From the NCBI RefSeq assembly GCF_006715975.1, contig NZ_VFOF01000001.1:1312001-1376000 (forward strand): DNA of 64,000 nt, read 5' to 3'. The notes below the pieces were generated by a model that saw nothing but the letters and a program-made list of their open reading frames with translations, searched no databases and was not told where the DNA came from. The position numbers and the translations under genes were made by a program. The stretch comes from Zymomonas mobilis. GTDB taxonomy: Bacteria > Pseudomonadota > Alphaproteobacteria > Sphingomonadales > Sphingomonadaceae. Of this stretch, positions 55,015 through 62,853 are shown in pieces (position 1 is the stretch's first letter; each line of letters opens with the position of its first letter).

Positions 55015-55478
55015 AGACATCCTCTCGAAAAGCTTTTTTAAGAAAAACGATTAAAATTTCCGTTTAAAAACAACGGTATTATTCTTTGTGAAATCGTAGA
55101 GTGAACTTTTATAAAACGGATGGCGTCTTTATTTGTTCCAACGGCAAGGTAATATATTACCCAAATAAGGTAATTTGTTGTTTTTTGTAGATAGAAAGAA
55201 AAATGGGATGCTTTTTCTTTATGACCAGTCAAGCGAAGAAGGCATCAGAAACATAAAGGCTGTTTCTGGGTCAGAAATCGGCAGAATAATGGCTACCGGA
55301 ATAGCGGATCGGCATAGAGGCATCGATCAAGAATAGAGATCAGAGTTAGGAAAAGTAGGACAAAGAAGAAAAGCTTAAAGGAAAAGAAAGAAGAGAAAAA
55401 TAAAGAAGAAGATTGCACATACATTTTCGGCCAGAGAAAACCCTGGCCGAAAAAAAGCTGTTAAAAACAGAACTGTTA
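55015..55478. other. ldhA upstream region with a purine-rich tract and gpmA 3' hairpin
   Basis: About 460 nt. The segment 55345-55412 on the plus strand is almost pure A/G. A strong hairpin TTTTCGGCCAG/CTGGCCGAAAA (55424-55434 with 55443-55453) follows the gpmA stop on the minus strand but has no U-run after it. A 64-codon minus-strand frame (55232-55038) overlaps the ldhA leader and is not believed. Confidence 0.5.
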
Positions 55479-56165
55479 TTAACGCTCGTTAAGGAAGTAA
55501 CGATCTTTCGGAGTCAGATCATCATTCAATTCGTAGACCAACGGCTGACCGGTGGGCAATTCGAATTTAACAATTTCTTCGTCAGAAAGCTTCGACAGAT
55601 GCTTAACGAGGGCACGCAGTGAGTTACCATGCGCACCGATCAGGACGCGCTTGCCGGCTTTCAGTTCAGGCGCAATGCGTTCTTCCCAGTAAGGCAGCAC
55701 GCGAGCGACGGTGTCTTTCAGGCTTTCCGTTTCAGGAATTTTAACGCCTGCATAACGACGATCGCCGGAAAGGTCGAACTTGTCGCCTTTTTCCATCGGG
55801 GGCGGCGGAACGTCATAAGAACGACGCCAAATATGAACCTGTTCTTCACCATGCTTGGCAGCAGTTTCGGCTTTGTTAAGGCCGGTCAGACCACCATAAT
55901 GACGTTCGTTCAAACGCCAGTCTTTTTCAGTCGGAACCCAAAGGGTTTTTCCGGCTTCAAGAATAAGATTGGTGGTTTTGATTGCGCGGGTCAAAACGCT
56001 GGTGAAAGCGATATCGAATTCAAAACCCTTTTCAGCCAGTGCTTTACCGCCAGCTGTAGCTTCCTGAACACCCTGTTCAGTCAGGTTAACGTCCCACCAA
56101 CCGGTGAAACGGTTTTCAAGGTTCCATTCGGACTGTCCGTGACGGGACAAAACGAGCGTTGGCAT
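55479..56165 (-). CDS. gpmA: 2,3-bisphosphoglycerate-dependent phosphoglycerate mutase
   Basis: 228 aa. Interconverts 3- and 2-phosphoglycerate. Catalytic histidine in [39 protein letters not shown]; second catalytic histidine in [17 protein letters not shown]. The ATG at 56165 has AAGGAG 6 nt upstream. The frame continues to 56246, but the extension is not part of the family. This 228-residue form is the glycolytic enzyme known from Zymomonas. Confidence 0.97.
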   Translation of the reverse strand: MPTLVLSRHGQSEWNLENRFTGWWDVNLTEQGVQEATAGGKALAEKGFEFDIAFTSVLTRAIKTTNLILEAGKTLWVPTEKDWRLNERHYGGLTGLNKAETAAKHGEEQVHIWRRSYDVPPPPMEKGDKFDLSGDRRYAGVKIPETESLKDTVARVLPYWEERIAPELKAGKRVLIGAHGNSLRALVKHLSKLSDEEIVKFELPTGQPLVYELNDDLTPKDRYFLNER

Positions 56166-56374
56166 ATTCCACTCCTTTTCAATATCTCTTCGTTTATTGT
56201 TCATTCGGTAAACCGTTAGATTTCCCGAATCAACAAAAGAAGTCATGCATAATTAACGCTGACAATCTTTTCGGTCAGCAAAAATAGCTGTCCGTCTTTC
56301 AGGAAAATTATTCCCCGCGAGATTATGCAGACCTACGATGTTTAGCAATAGCGGTTATAGCCTTTATGAAAAAG

Positions 56375-56409
56375 GCTATCAGGCGCAAAATTACGATTGC
56401 GCCTGATAG
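56375..56409 (-). terminator. terminator of the M14 carboxypeptidase gene
   Basis: CTATCAGGCGCAA pairs perfectly with TTGCGCCTGATAG around a 9-nt loop. On the minus strand CCTTTTT follows. It lies just beyond the gene end. Confidence 0.9.
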
Positions 56410-56414
56410 TTTTA

Positions 56415-57557
56415 TTAGCCGAGTTCTTTTCCAGATACCGGCAGCTGATCAATCATTTCAGCCAAGATCGCCAGACAATCATGGGCGAGATGTTTTGATC
56501 TTTCCGGTGACCAAGCCCGTTTAAAATCAGGCATATCGTCATGATCTTTGAATGGCATTTCAAGCGTCATTGAAACCGCTTTGTAGCGATAGGCCAACTG
56601 ATTGGTGGCTAGAGCCAGATTGGCCTGCCCCGGTTCGTCATTTTCATAACCCTCGCTCCGTTGGAAGTCGGGTGAATATTTGGCGAGTTTGTTTCTGAAA
56701 CGACGGAAGAGTTTATCCTGTGCCTTATCGAGGTCTGGGATACCTTCAAATCCGGCAAGGAAAACATGCGGGATAGCTTCATCACCATGCACATCCATGA
56801 CGAAATCAACGCCGATTTTGTCCATATGGTTACGAACGGCAAGCACTTCGGGGCTGCGGCTGGCCGTGGGTTCAGCCCATTCGCGGTTGAGATTGGCACC
56901 ACAGGCATTTGTCCGCAGATGGCCGCGGCAAGAACCGTCAGGATTCATATTCGGCACAATATGGAAACGAGCCTTTTGACGGAGGAGACGCGCGACCGAG
57001 TCATTTTCATCGGTCAGTCTTTCCAAGGCACCTTCCATCCACCATTCGGCCATGGTTTCGCCCGGATGTTGTCTGGCGATCAGCCAGATAGAGCGTTTAC
57101 CTTCCCCCATCGTCAGGCAATCCATCGTCTGACCATCAAGGGTTTTGCCCAATTCTTCGTAGCCAACGCCTTCTTTGCCAGAGATACGCGCGATCAGATC
57201 GTGATGCCGTTCCATAGAATATGGGGCGAAATAAGCGAAATAGGCGATATTGCTGCGCGGCTGATAACGGATCGTCAGCATGCCATCGCGGTAATCGGTT
57301 TCGGTTACCTGCCAGTCTTTACGGTCTTCTGATACGCGTGCCTGATAATCAGGCCAGCCAGCCGGAAAAGCGGAATCGCTGGCATTGGTGATGACGATTT
57401 CCAAAGCTTGGTCTTTGGCACCCGTTACCTTGAAATAGAACCATTGGAAAAAATCGGACTGATTATCTTTGATTATTTCAAGATAAAGCCGGTTTCCGTC
57501 CTGTTCAACGACGTGGATATTTCCGCCATCAAAGGCGGCATTGATTTGAATGGTCAT
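56415..57557 (-). CDS. M14-family zinc carboxypeptidase
   Basis: 380 aa. An N-terminal beta-sandwich domain (about 1-120: FFQWFYFKVTGAKDQ) precedes an M14 peptidase domain. Zinc ligands are in ARQHPGETMAEWWMEG (HxxE) and MDVHGDEAIPHVF (His); the catalytic glutamate is in SMTLEMPFKDHDD. NMNPDGSCRGHLRTNACGAN and LNREWAEP are typical of the cytosolic carboxypeptidase subgroup (M14_6, related to CCP). No signal peptide is seen, so it acts in the cytoplasm. The substrate is unknown. Its start overlaps the stop of the upstream gene by 4 nt. Confidence 0.9.
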   Translation of the reverse strand: MTIQINAAFDGGNIHVVEQDGNRLYLEIIKDNQSDFFQWFYFKVTGAKDQALEIVITNASDSAFPAGWPDYQARVSEDRKDWQVTETDYRDGMLTIRYQPRSNIAYFAYFAPYSMERHHDLIARISGKEGVGYEELGKTLDGQTMDCLTMGEGKRSIWLIARQHPGETMAEWWMEGALERLTDENDSVARLLRQKARFHIVPNMNPDGSCRGHLRTNACGANLNREWAEPTASRSPEVLAVRNHMDKIGVDFVMDVHGDEAIPHVFLAGFEGIPDLDKAQDKLFRRFRNKLAKYSPDFQRSEGYENDEPGQANLALATNQLAYRYKAVSMTLEMPFKDHDDMPDFKRAWSPERSKHLAHDCLAILAEMIDQLPVSGKELG

Positions 57558-58342
57558 TTTACTTTTTCCGTTTCGCCTGATTCACCGGGGAAATTGCCGA
57601 ACATGGCAGTCGCTAATCTTTCTACAGCGACGTCGGGAGTGCTTTCTGGTTTATTGCTTTTCGCTTCGGTTCGGGCGCGCCCTTCCCAAATGGCCTGATG
57701 CGTATCTCTTCGGCTGAGTTGTGCCGTCAGGATCGTTTCGACTTTGTTGCTGGTGCGATAGTTACCGACAGGAAGAGAAACACCTGCGCTGATACCACCA
57801 CCGCCGCCTCCAAAGCCACGGCCTCCGCTTCCGCCACCGCCGTAGCCCATACCGCCGCCCCCGAAGCCGTAACCACCACCGCCGCCATAGCCGCCGCCCA
57901 GACTGATGCCGCCATGGGGTCGATTATCTCCGGGATTGCTTTGGACATTATCGCGATAATGGGTTCCCCGCATGACATCATACATCATCGTGTATTCAGC
58001 CTGTTGCGGGTTATCGGTCACCTGAAAACCAATCCGCGTCAGATTGCGGGCGATGCTGGCTGTATAACGTTGATATTCCAGCGTATTTCGTAAGGTTGGA
58101 TCATGAGGCATGATGTTGACTATGCCGGTTGTCGCCATATCGCTTTTATGAAAGCGGGTGATTTCGACTGGTTGGCTGGCAAAGGATGGACAAGCCGAGA
58201 AGAAAAATCCGCTGGATATCGCCAAGGCCTTCCCAAGCTTTTGTATTTTTTTGCGGTAAGAGCCGCGTTTTTCCTCTGGTATGCCTCGGTCAGCCGCGCT
58301 TTGTGGTGCCGGTTGCCGGAATATCGTGATGAGATGCCTCAA
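57554..58342 (-). CDS. DUF4136-family protein with glycine-rich insert
   Basis: 262 aa. Starts at TTG 58342 with GGAGA 6 nt upstream. A long basic N-terminus is followed by a hydrophobic segment GKALAISSGFFFSACPSFAS that may be a lipoprotein signal (FSAC) or a cleaved one. The DUF4136 body shows YQRYTASIARNLTRIGFQVT, QAEYTMMYDVMRGTHYRD and the C-terminal QAIWEGRARTEA. Between them lies a ~45-residue run of mostly Gly with Tyr/Phe (about 148-192). It overlaps the carboxypeptidase by 4 nt, so the two are coupled. Probably envelope-located; function unknown. Confidence 0.8.
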   Translation of the reverse strand: MRHLITIFRQPAPQSAADRGIPEEKRGSYRKKIQKLGKALAISSGFFFSACPSFASQPVEITRFHKSDMATTGIVNIMPHDPTLRNTLEYQRYTASIARNLTRIGFQVTDNPQQAEYTMMYDVMRGTHYRDNVQSNPGDNRPHGGISLGGGYGGGGGYGFGGGGMGYGGGGSGGRGFGGGGGGISAGVSLPVGNYRTSNKVETILTAQLSRRDTHQAIWEGRARTEAKSNKPESTPDVAVERLATAMFGNFPGESGETEKVK

Positions 58343-58637
58343 AATAGTCTCCGTTAAGCCATCCGGTTATAGGGAGGCGGTTGTTATGGCTAAGATATTT
58401 AACGGATATCATAATATTTCAAAAAAGAATTATCGCGTTTTTTTGATATATTGAAAAAAGACACGGAGAAAGGGTCAGATAGCGGTTATTTGGCGATTTT
58501 GATGAAGACATATCGGATTTTTCTTTCAACTATCTGTGCGATATATCGGAATTTTCCTTGACTTATAATAATTCAGCGCATAGGCAGGTGCCTCATTTTC
58601 TTTCCCAATTTTTAAGATGAAGGCAGGTAGTCCGGCC

Positions 58638-58763
58638 ATGAAAATCCGCAACTCGCTCAAATCCTTAAAGGGGCGCCATCGCGACAATCGGGTGATTCGC
58701 CGGCGTGGCCGCACTTATATCATCAATAAAACGGTTCGCCGCTTTAAAGCCCGTCAGGGTTAA
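58638..58763 (+). CDS. rpmJ: 50S ribosomal protein L36, alternative (YkgO type)
   Basis: 41 aa. [20 protein letters not shown], then [20 protein letters not shown]: the zinc-ligand cysteines of canonical L36 are absent, as in the C-minus YkgO paralogue. In many bacteria this form is made under zinc limitation, but in alphaproteobacteria it is often the only L36. The neighbouring Zur-like gene, 6 kb away, is not obviously connected. It is monocistronic, with a terminator after it. Confidence 0.93.
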   Translation: MKIRNSLKSLKGRHRDNRVIRRRGRTYIINKTVRRFKARQG

Positions 58764-58806
58764 TAAGTGTATCCGGTTTTAACTGGATCCTTTACCTGAG
58801 ATACAT

Positions 58807-58841
58807 AAAAAAGGCCTAATGGTTTTCCATTGGCCTTTTTT
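58807..58841 (+). terminator. terminator of rpmJ
   Basis: AAAAAAGGCC-AATGG pairs with CCATT-GGCCTTTTTT around TTTT. Confidence 0.9.
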
Positions 58842-58842
58842 A

Positions 58843-59296
58843 GTATGTCCCTATGCCCATGATGATGAGGCATAGGGAAAAGAACGCCTATCCGACGAGA
58901 TAGGAAGCCGGTGTGCTTTTGGCGGCAGGAGACGATTGTCTTTTTTCTGGCAGGGCATGCATGGCAAACATTTTGACAGAATAGAGTTCTGTCACGAGAT
59001 CTGCGAAGATAAGCGCAGAAAAACCCGTTGACCTTCTTACGTAAGGTTAAGGCAAATTTTATTAAAATTTAGAGAATATTAGGCCAGCTTTTGAAAAGGA
59101 AGCTTGGCATTGTTGCGCCTATGATCAGGGATTTAGGGGCTGAAGGATGGGTTTAGGCCGTCTTTTTCAAGATTGAATTTTGTTTTCTATAGCTAGCCAC
59201 AGATATGGCAGGCGAGATTCCGATAAGTTTGTAATAGAAGTTGGTTAAAGACAGCCTTTCCGGCTGTTCAGGCTGTGATTAACCAACAAAAATTCG
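58843..59296. other. intergenic region, no gene seen
   Basis: 454 nt. All frames are interrupted. A small hairpin ACAGCC/GGCTGT (about 59250-59267) lies past the end of the DUF3617 gene on the minus strand and may be its transcript end. A 66-codon minus-strand frame (59445-59245) only shadows the DUF3617 gene. Confidence 0.4.
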
Positions 59297-59788
59297 CTAA
59301 TTTTTCTTATGATCGAGTGTGATGTCACCGGAATTGCTGTCTTTGCCAGGGCATAGACCGACATAATGACCGTCCATATGACCGCGAATTTCCAGCTTTT
59401 GGCCGTTTTCATTACTCTGCATGACATATGCCATCGAATAATCACGTAAGTGATAGCTTCCCCGTGCTTGGATGGTGGTTAAATGCGTGCCGTTTTTCTG
59501 ACAAACACCAGACATTGTCACCTGCCCTTTGCCTGCATTCAGAGACAAGGTCTGACATTCAGGATCTTCTGAATAAGCAAAGAAGGCCATTGGCTTGTTT
59601 TCAGTATTTTTAACGCAGCGTGGCTGCTGCAAAACGGGTCGTTCCACCACCGGGAGTGCTTTCCCGTCAACGCTGGCCGCTTCAATATGAATAGACGACT
59701 GCCACTGGCCAGCGGCGAGGTAATCGGTATCGGCCGATGGTGCCGCCGCCAATAGCAAAGGGCATGAGAGCAGCCAAAGTCTTTTCAC
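59297..59788 (-). CDS. DUF3617 protein, paralogue 1
   Basis: 163 aa. A clear signal peptide (KRLWLLSCPLLLAAAPS). The mature part begins AGQWQSSIHIEAASVDGK and has paired cysteines (PRCVKNTENKP, PECQTLSL, SGVCQKNG, VGLCPGKD), expected to form disulfides in the periplasm. The GxW...C...C layout is that of DUF3617, a family common in sphingomonads with no established role. First of three related genes in a row. Confidence 0.8.
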   Translation of the reverse strand: MKRLWLLSCPLLLAAAPSADTDYLAAGQWQSSIHIEAASVDGKALPVVERPVLQQPRCVKNTENKPMAFFAYSEDPECQTLSLNAGKGQVTMSGVCQKNGTHLTTIQARGSYHLRDYSMAYVMQSNENGQKLEIRGHMDGHYVGLCPGKDSNSGDITLDHKKN

Positions 59789-59966
59789 GTGATATGTCCT
59801 TTACCGTTTTTCACCTGCCCCGTTTAAAGGACAGCCGGATAATATCATAAAATATAGAATATTTTGGATAGGAATCCTGCCCTAATAGACGGGGCTTTTT
59901 TTAGCAAGTTTGCGGGTTTGGTCTGTGGCGTGAAAGGGTGGGCGCTATTTCTGTTTGATAGAGACT

Positions 59967-60404
59967 TTAGAATATATCAAAAGTATTGCATTCGCCTTTA
60001 TAATCGCCGGTAATATGGCCTTTGACGGCGACTTTGCTGTCATGCATCGAAAAAGCCAGAGAATAATGATGCTGATCGTAGCGCCCTTTGGCTTCAATGA
60101 TGGAAGGCGGAACATCGGACGGAGTGCATAGGACAGATAGGGTGACCTTCCCCTTTTTGGCTTTCAATGAATCGACCTTGCATTCTCGATCAGCAGAATA
60201 AGAGAAAAAGGTCATTGGGGCGGAGTCTGCCTCTTTGACACAGCGGGTCTGATAGACAGGTTTCGATTTATCATGGTGTTTTTTGATGTCGGTAGAAGAA
60301 GACTCTATCTGAAAAATCGATTGCCATCGCCCTGCTGCTAGATAATCCGTGTTTGCAGGTTTGGCCGCGATTAAGAAAGGCGCAAAAAGTAGAAGTCTTT
60401 TCAT
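59967..60404 (-). CDS. DUF3617 protein, paralogue 2
   Basis: 145 aa. Signal peptide KRLLLFAPFLIAAKPA; then DYLAAGRWQSIFQIESSSTD, closely parallel to paralogue 1. The same cysteine pattern follows: TRCVKEADSAPMTFFSYS, ECKVDSLKAKKG, VLCTPSD, and GECNTF at the C-terminus. It is 178 nt upstream of paralogue 1 on the same strand. Function unknown. Confidence 0.8.
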   Translation of the reverse strand: MKRLLLFAPFLIAAKPANTDYLAAGRWQSIFQIESSSTDIKKHHDKSKPVYQTRCVKEADSAPMTFFSYSADRECKVDSLKAKKGKVTLSVLCTPSDVPPSIIEAKGRYDQHHYSLAFSMHDSKVAVKGHITGDYKGECNTFDIF

Positions 60405-60729
60405 GCGAGATGTCCCGTGAATATAGCTAGATTATATTTTGAAGATTTTAGGCATGTTGCCGCCTGCCTAGAGGCATAAGTTAGCCATCAATGACGCGGT
60501 AGCTATCAGGCGGGTAAATGTGGAATGGGCGCGGTTCACATGAGGATTGTGAACGGATTTACAGGCGCGGCGTATAGACTTTTGAGATCCCGCCATTGCT
60601 CCCATTTATTGTCGGTATCGACAGACAAGAAGAGCAATGGCTGCAAGGATCAATTTTAGGTGTCAGGCCGCCAGAATATGACGGCCTTTTCGGCTTTGTT
60701 ATTACAAAGACCCAATCAAGAAATGTGTT
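60405..60729. other. intergenic region with structured element
   Basis: 325 nt. CCATTGCTC (60593-60601) pairs with GAGCAATGG (60632-60640) and encloses TGTCG-GTAT-CGACA. A second hairpin AGGCCG/CGGCCT (60665-60687) is followed by TTTT on the plus strand. It may be the 3' end structure of paralogue 3 or an independent plus-strand RNA. Confidence 0.4.
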
Positions 60730-61218
60730 TTATTTAGGGGATTGCGGGGTAGCCGACGGCGTTGCATCGGGGGATTCAGTTGGAACCGGGCAAGCACCGA
60801 CATAATGAGCCGTGGTGTCGGCTGAAATCGTCATCGGATGTTCGGCAGGCCCAGCCATGATGCTATAGGACATTTTATAGTTTGTCGGGGTATAGCTGCC
60901 TTTGACGGTCATTTGATGGAAAGGCACTTTGGCTTCGGGGGAGCATTCCTGCTTGACGGTGAAGTTGCCACCTTTGATCTCAAGCTGGGAATTTTTGCAA
61001 TGATCTGGCGTCTTAGCAAAAACGACCCGTGGATCATTGTCTTCTTCCGTCACGCAATGCAAAACGCTTTTCGTTTTGCTGTCAGTTGGCGTGTTTTTGC
61101 CATCTATTTGCATGACCATATTCTGGACAGTTTCTTCCCACTGACCGGTTTTCAGTTTGTCCGATGATGGTGCAGCAGCGACCAGAAGCGGCAGGCAGCA
61201 GATAAGATATTTTTTCAT
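60730..61218 (-). CDS. DUF3617 protein, paralogue 3
   Basis: 162 aa. ATG 61218 has AGGGGGATTAC upstream; an in-frame extension to 61251 is not used. Signal peptide KKYLICCLPLLVAAAPS, then KLKTGQWEETVQNMVMQIDG. Cysteines in LHCVTEEDNDP, HCKNSQL, QECSPEA and VGACPVPTE follow the same layout as paralogues 1 and 2, and the C-terminus is Pro/Thr-rich. It begins 41 nt after ccmI on the same strand and could be co-transcribed with the ccm genes. Confidence 0.8.
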   Translation of the reverse strand: MKKYLICCLPLLVAAAPSSDKLKTGQWEETVQNMVMQIDGKNTPTDSKTKSVLHCVTEEDNDPRVVFAKTPDHCKNSQLEIKGGNFTVKQECSPEAKVPFHQMTVKGSYTPTNYKMSYSIMAGPAEHPMTISADTTAHYVGACPVPTESPDATPSATPQSPK

Positions 61219-61259
61219 GTAATCCCCCTCAAAAAAAACAAGATAGTTCATATTATTAT

Positions 61260-61901
61260 TTAATGACTTTCATCGGACAGGCTGTTTTTCAGCCCTTCGA
61301 GAATGGCCATTCTTTCTTCTATATTATGACGCCAAGCCGCTTTTTCTGGCGCTTGCGTCAGAAGACGCCGCCAGATAGCCAGCGTTTCGTCCAGATGGCC
61401 TTCTCCTAGTAAGGCAACGGCGTGAAAATAAGCAGGGCCTGCGGCTTGAGGTGCCAGTTTTTCGCCCTGCTCGAAGGATAGTTGCGCTGCTGGAACTAGA
61501 TGTCCGTCAGAAGCCTGAACAAGGGCATCCCCGAGAGCAGTCCAGAGCATAGCGCTATCCGGTCGGTGGCTGAGTTCACTTTTCAACCAGCCAACCGCAT
61601 AGGCATATTCACCCTGTTTAATGAAGGCATCGGAAGTAATCAAGGCGCGGGCATCGTCCCCATAGCGGGAAAAGAACATTCCACGGTCAGTAATGAACGG
61701 GTCGTCTTTTTGTCCGCTTTGTTCAGGGGCTTCTGCTGGGTGGCCTTTTAAGAAGGGCTGCCCCTGCCATGCGTAACCGGCGAGGCCAAAACATAAGGCG
61801 GCGGCGATAGCCTGTAACGCCATTGAAGAGAAACGGCCTATTTTCCAGCAGAGAAGAAAAACCAGAGCCGAGAGAGAAAAGGCAATGATCCAGCCATTCA
61901 T
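61260..61901 (-). CDS. ccmI: cytochrome c maturation protein CcmI (TPR)
   Basis: 213 aa. Two N-terminal membrane helices (about 4-20 and 28-46), then a periplasmic TPR domain (EYAYAVGWLKSELSHRPDSA; MLWTALGDALVQ; AYFHAVALLGEGHLDETLAI). CcmI holds apocytochrome c for haem ligation by CcmF/CcmH. It is shorter than many CcmI proteins. Its start overlaps the ccmH stop by 4 nt. Last of ccmF-G-H-I. Confidence 0.88.
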   Translation of the reverse strand: MNGWIIAFSLSALVFLLCWKIGRFSSMALQAIAAALCFGLAGYAWQGQPFLKGHPAEAPEQSGQKDDPFITDRGMFFSRYGDDARALITSDAFIKQGEYAYAVGWLKSELSHRPDSAMLWTALGDALVQASDGHLVPAAQLSFEQGEKLAPQAAGPAYFHAVALLGEGHLDETLAIWRRLLTQAPEKAAWRHNIEERMAILEGLKNSLSDESH

Positions 61902-62326
61902 GGTTTTTCTTCCCTTTTAAATAAACGCGTGATGAGGAAAATACCGCCGGACAGGATAACAAGGGGCAATATCCACAATGGCCAGCTTCGTTTTGACCAT
62001 GTGGGTTTATAGCTGACCCAATCACCATAGCGATCGATAAACCAACGGCGGACTTGTTCGGGTGACCAGCCTTTTTCGATGTCATGGCGAACGATTGCCC
62101 GCATATCGGCCGCCATAGCCGCGTTGGAATCGGCAATCGATTGGCCTTGGCAAACAAGGCAACGCAGCGTGTGCATTAAATCCTGTGCCTGATTTTCCTG
62201 TGCTGGGTTTTTGAGCGGTTGTTCCGCATAGGGGTCATAGGGCTGCTCGGCGACACCATAGGAAATCAGCTGAAAAGAAAAGACGGCAAAGGCCAGCAAG
62301 GCCAAGCCTGTTTTGAGCCATGTCAT
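61898..62326 (-). CDS. ccmH: cytochrome c maturation protein CcmH
   Basis: 142 aa. Signal or anchor helix at 5-24. The redox motif is LRCLVCQGQSIADSNAAMAA, then DMRAIVRHDIEKGWSPEQVR and RWFIDRYGDWVSYKP, then a C-terminal membrane helix (about 112-132). It reduces the apocytochrome CXXCH disulfide. Overlaps ccmG upstream and ccmI downstream by 4 nt each. Confidence 0.95.
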   Translation of the reverse strand: MTWLKTGLALLAFAVFSFQLISYGVAEQPYDPYAEQPLKNPAQENQAQDLMHTLRCLVCQGQSIADSNAAMAADMRAIVRHDIEKGWSPEQVRRWFIDRYGDWVSYKPTWSKRSWPLWILPLVILSGGIFLITRLFKREEKP

Positions 62327-62853
62327 GCCGTTATTTGCCTCCAGATAGTCATCAACTGTGGCAGGTCGCTTTCAGTAACCGCGCCGATATGTTGGTAGCG
62401 AATGACCCCCTGCCCGTCGATCAGGAAGCTTTCTGGCACGCCAGAGGAACCGATCGCGAGTTGCACCTGACTGCCTTGATCGACGCCGATCGCCTGATAA
62501 GGATTGCCATAGCGGTTTAGAAAACGGGTGATATCCGCAGGTTTATCACGGATCGCAATCGCCATAATCGGAATACCGGCATCATGCATAGCCATTAAAG
62601 CCCCGCTTTCCTGTGCGCAGGGCACGCACCAACTGGCAAAGATATTAAGGAAATGAGGCTTGCCGTCTTTCATCTGGCGCGTTTCAACGCCTGCCATATC
62701 AGGCAAGGCCGCAGGAAGATGAAATTCGGGTAGCGGTTTACCTATCTGTTTTGAAGGCACGACCGGATTTTCAGGATGCGACAGCGCCAAGCGAAAGAGC
62801 ACAAAGCATAGTGCAAAGGCGACCAAAGGCAGCCATTTTAGCCATGGTTTCAT
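62323..62853 (-). CDS. ccmG: thiol:disulfide interchange protein CcmG (DsbE)
   Basis: 176 aa membrane-anchored thioredoxin-fold protein. N-terminal helix WLPLVAFALCFVLFRLAL; KQIGKPLPEFHLPAAL; active site NIFASWCVPCAQESGALMAM (WCxPC); GVPESFLIDGQGVIRYQHIG with the cis-Pro region. It passes reductant to CcmH. Overlaps ccmF and ccmH by 4 nt. Confidence 0.95.
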   Translation of the reverse strand: MKPWLKWLPLVAFALCFVLFRLALSHPENPVVPSKQIGKPLPEFHLPAALPDMAGVETRQMKDGKPHFLNIFASWCVPCAQESGALMAMHDAGIPIMAIAIRDKPADITRFLNRYGNPYQAIGVDQGSQVQLAIGSSGVPESFLIDGQGVIRYQHIGAVTESDLPQLMTIWRQITA

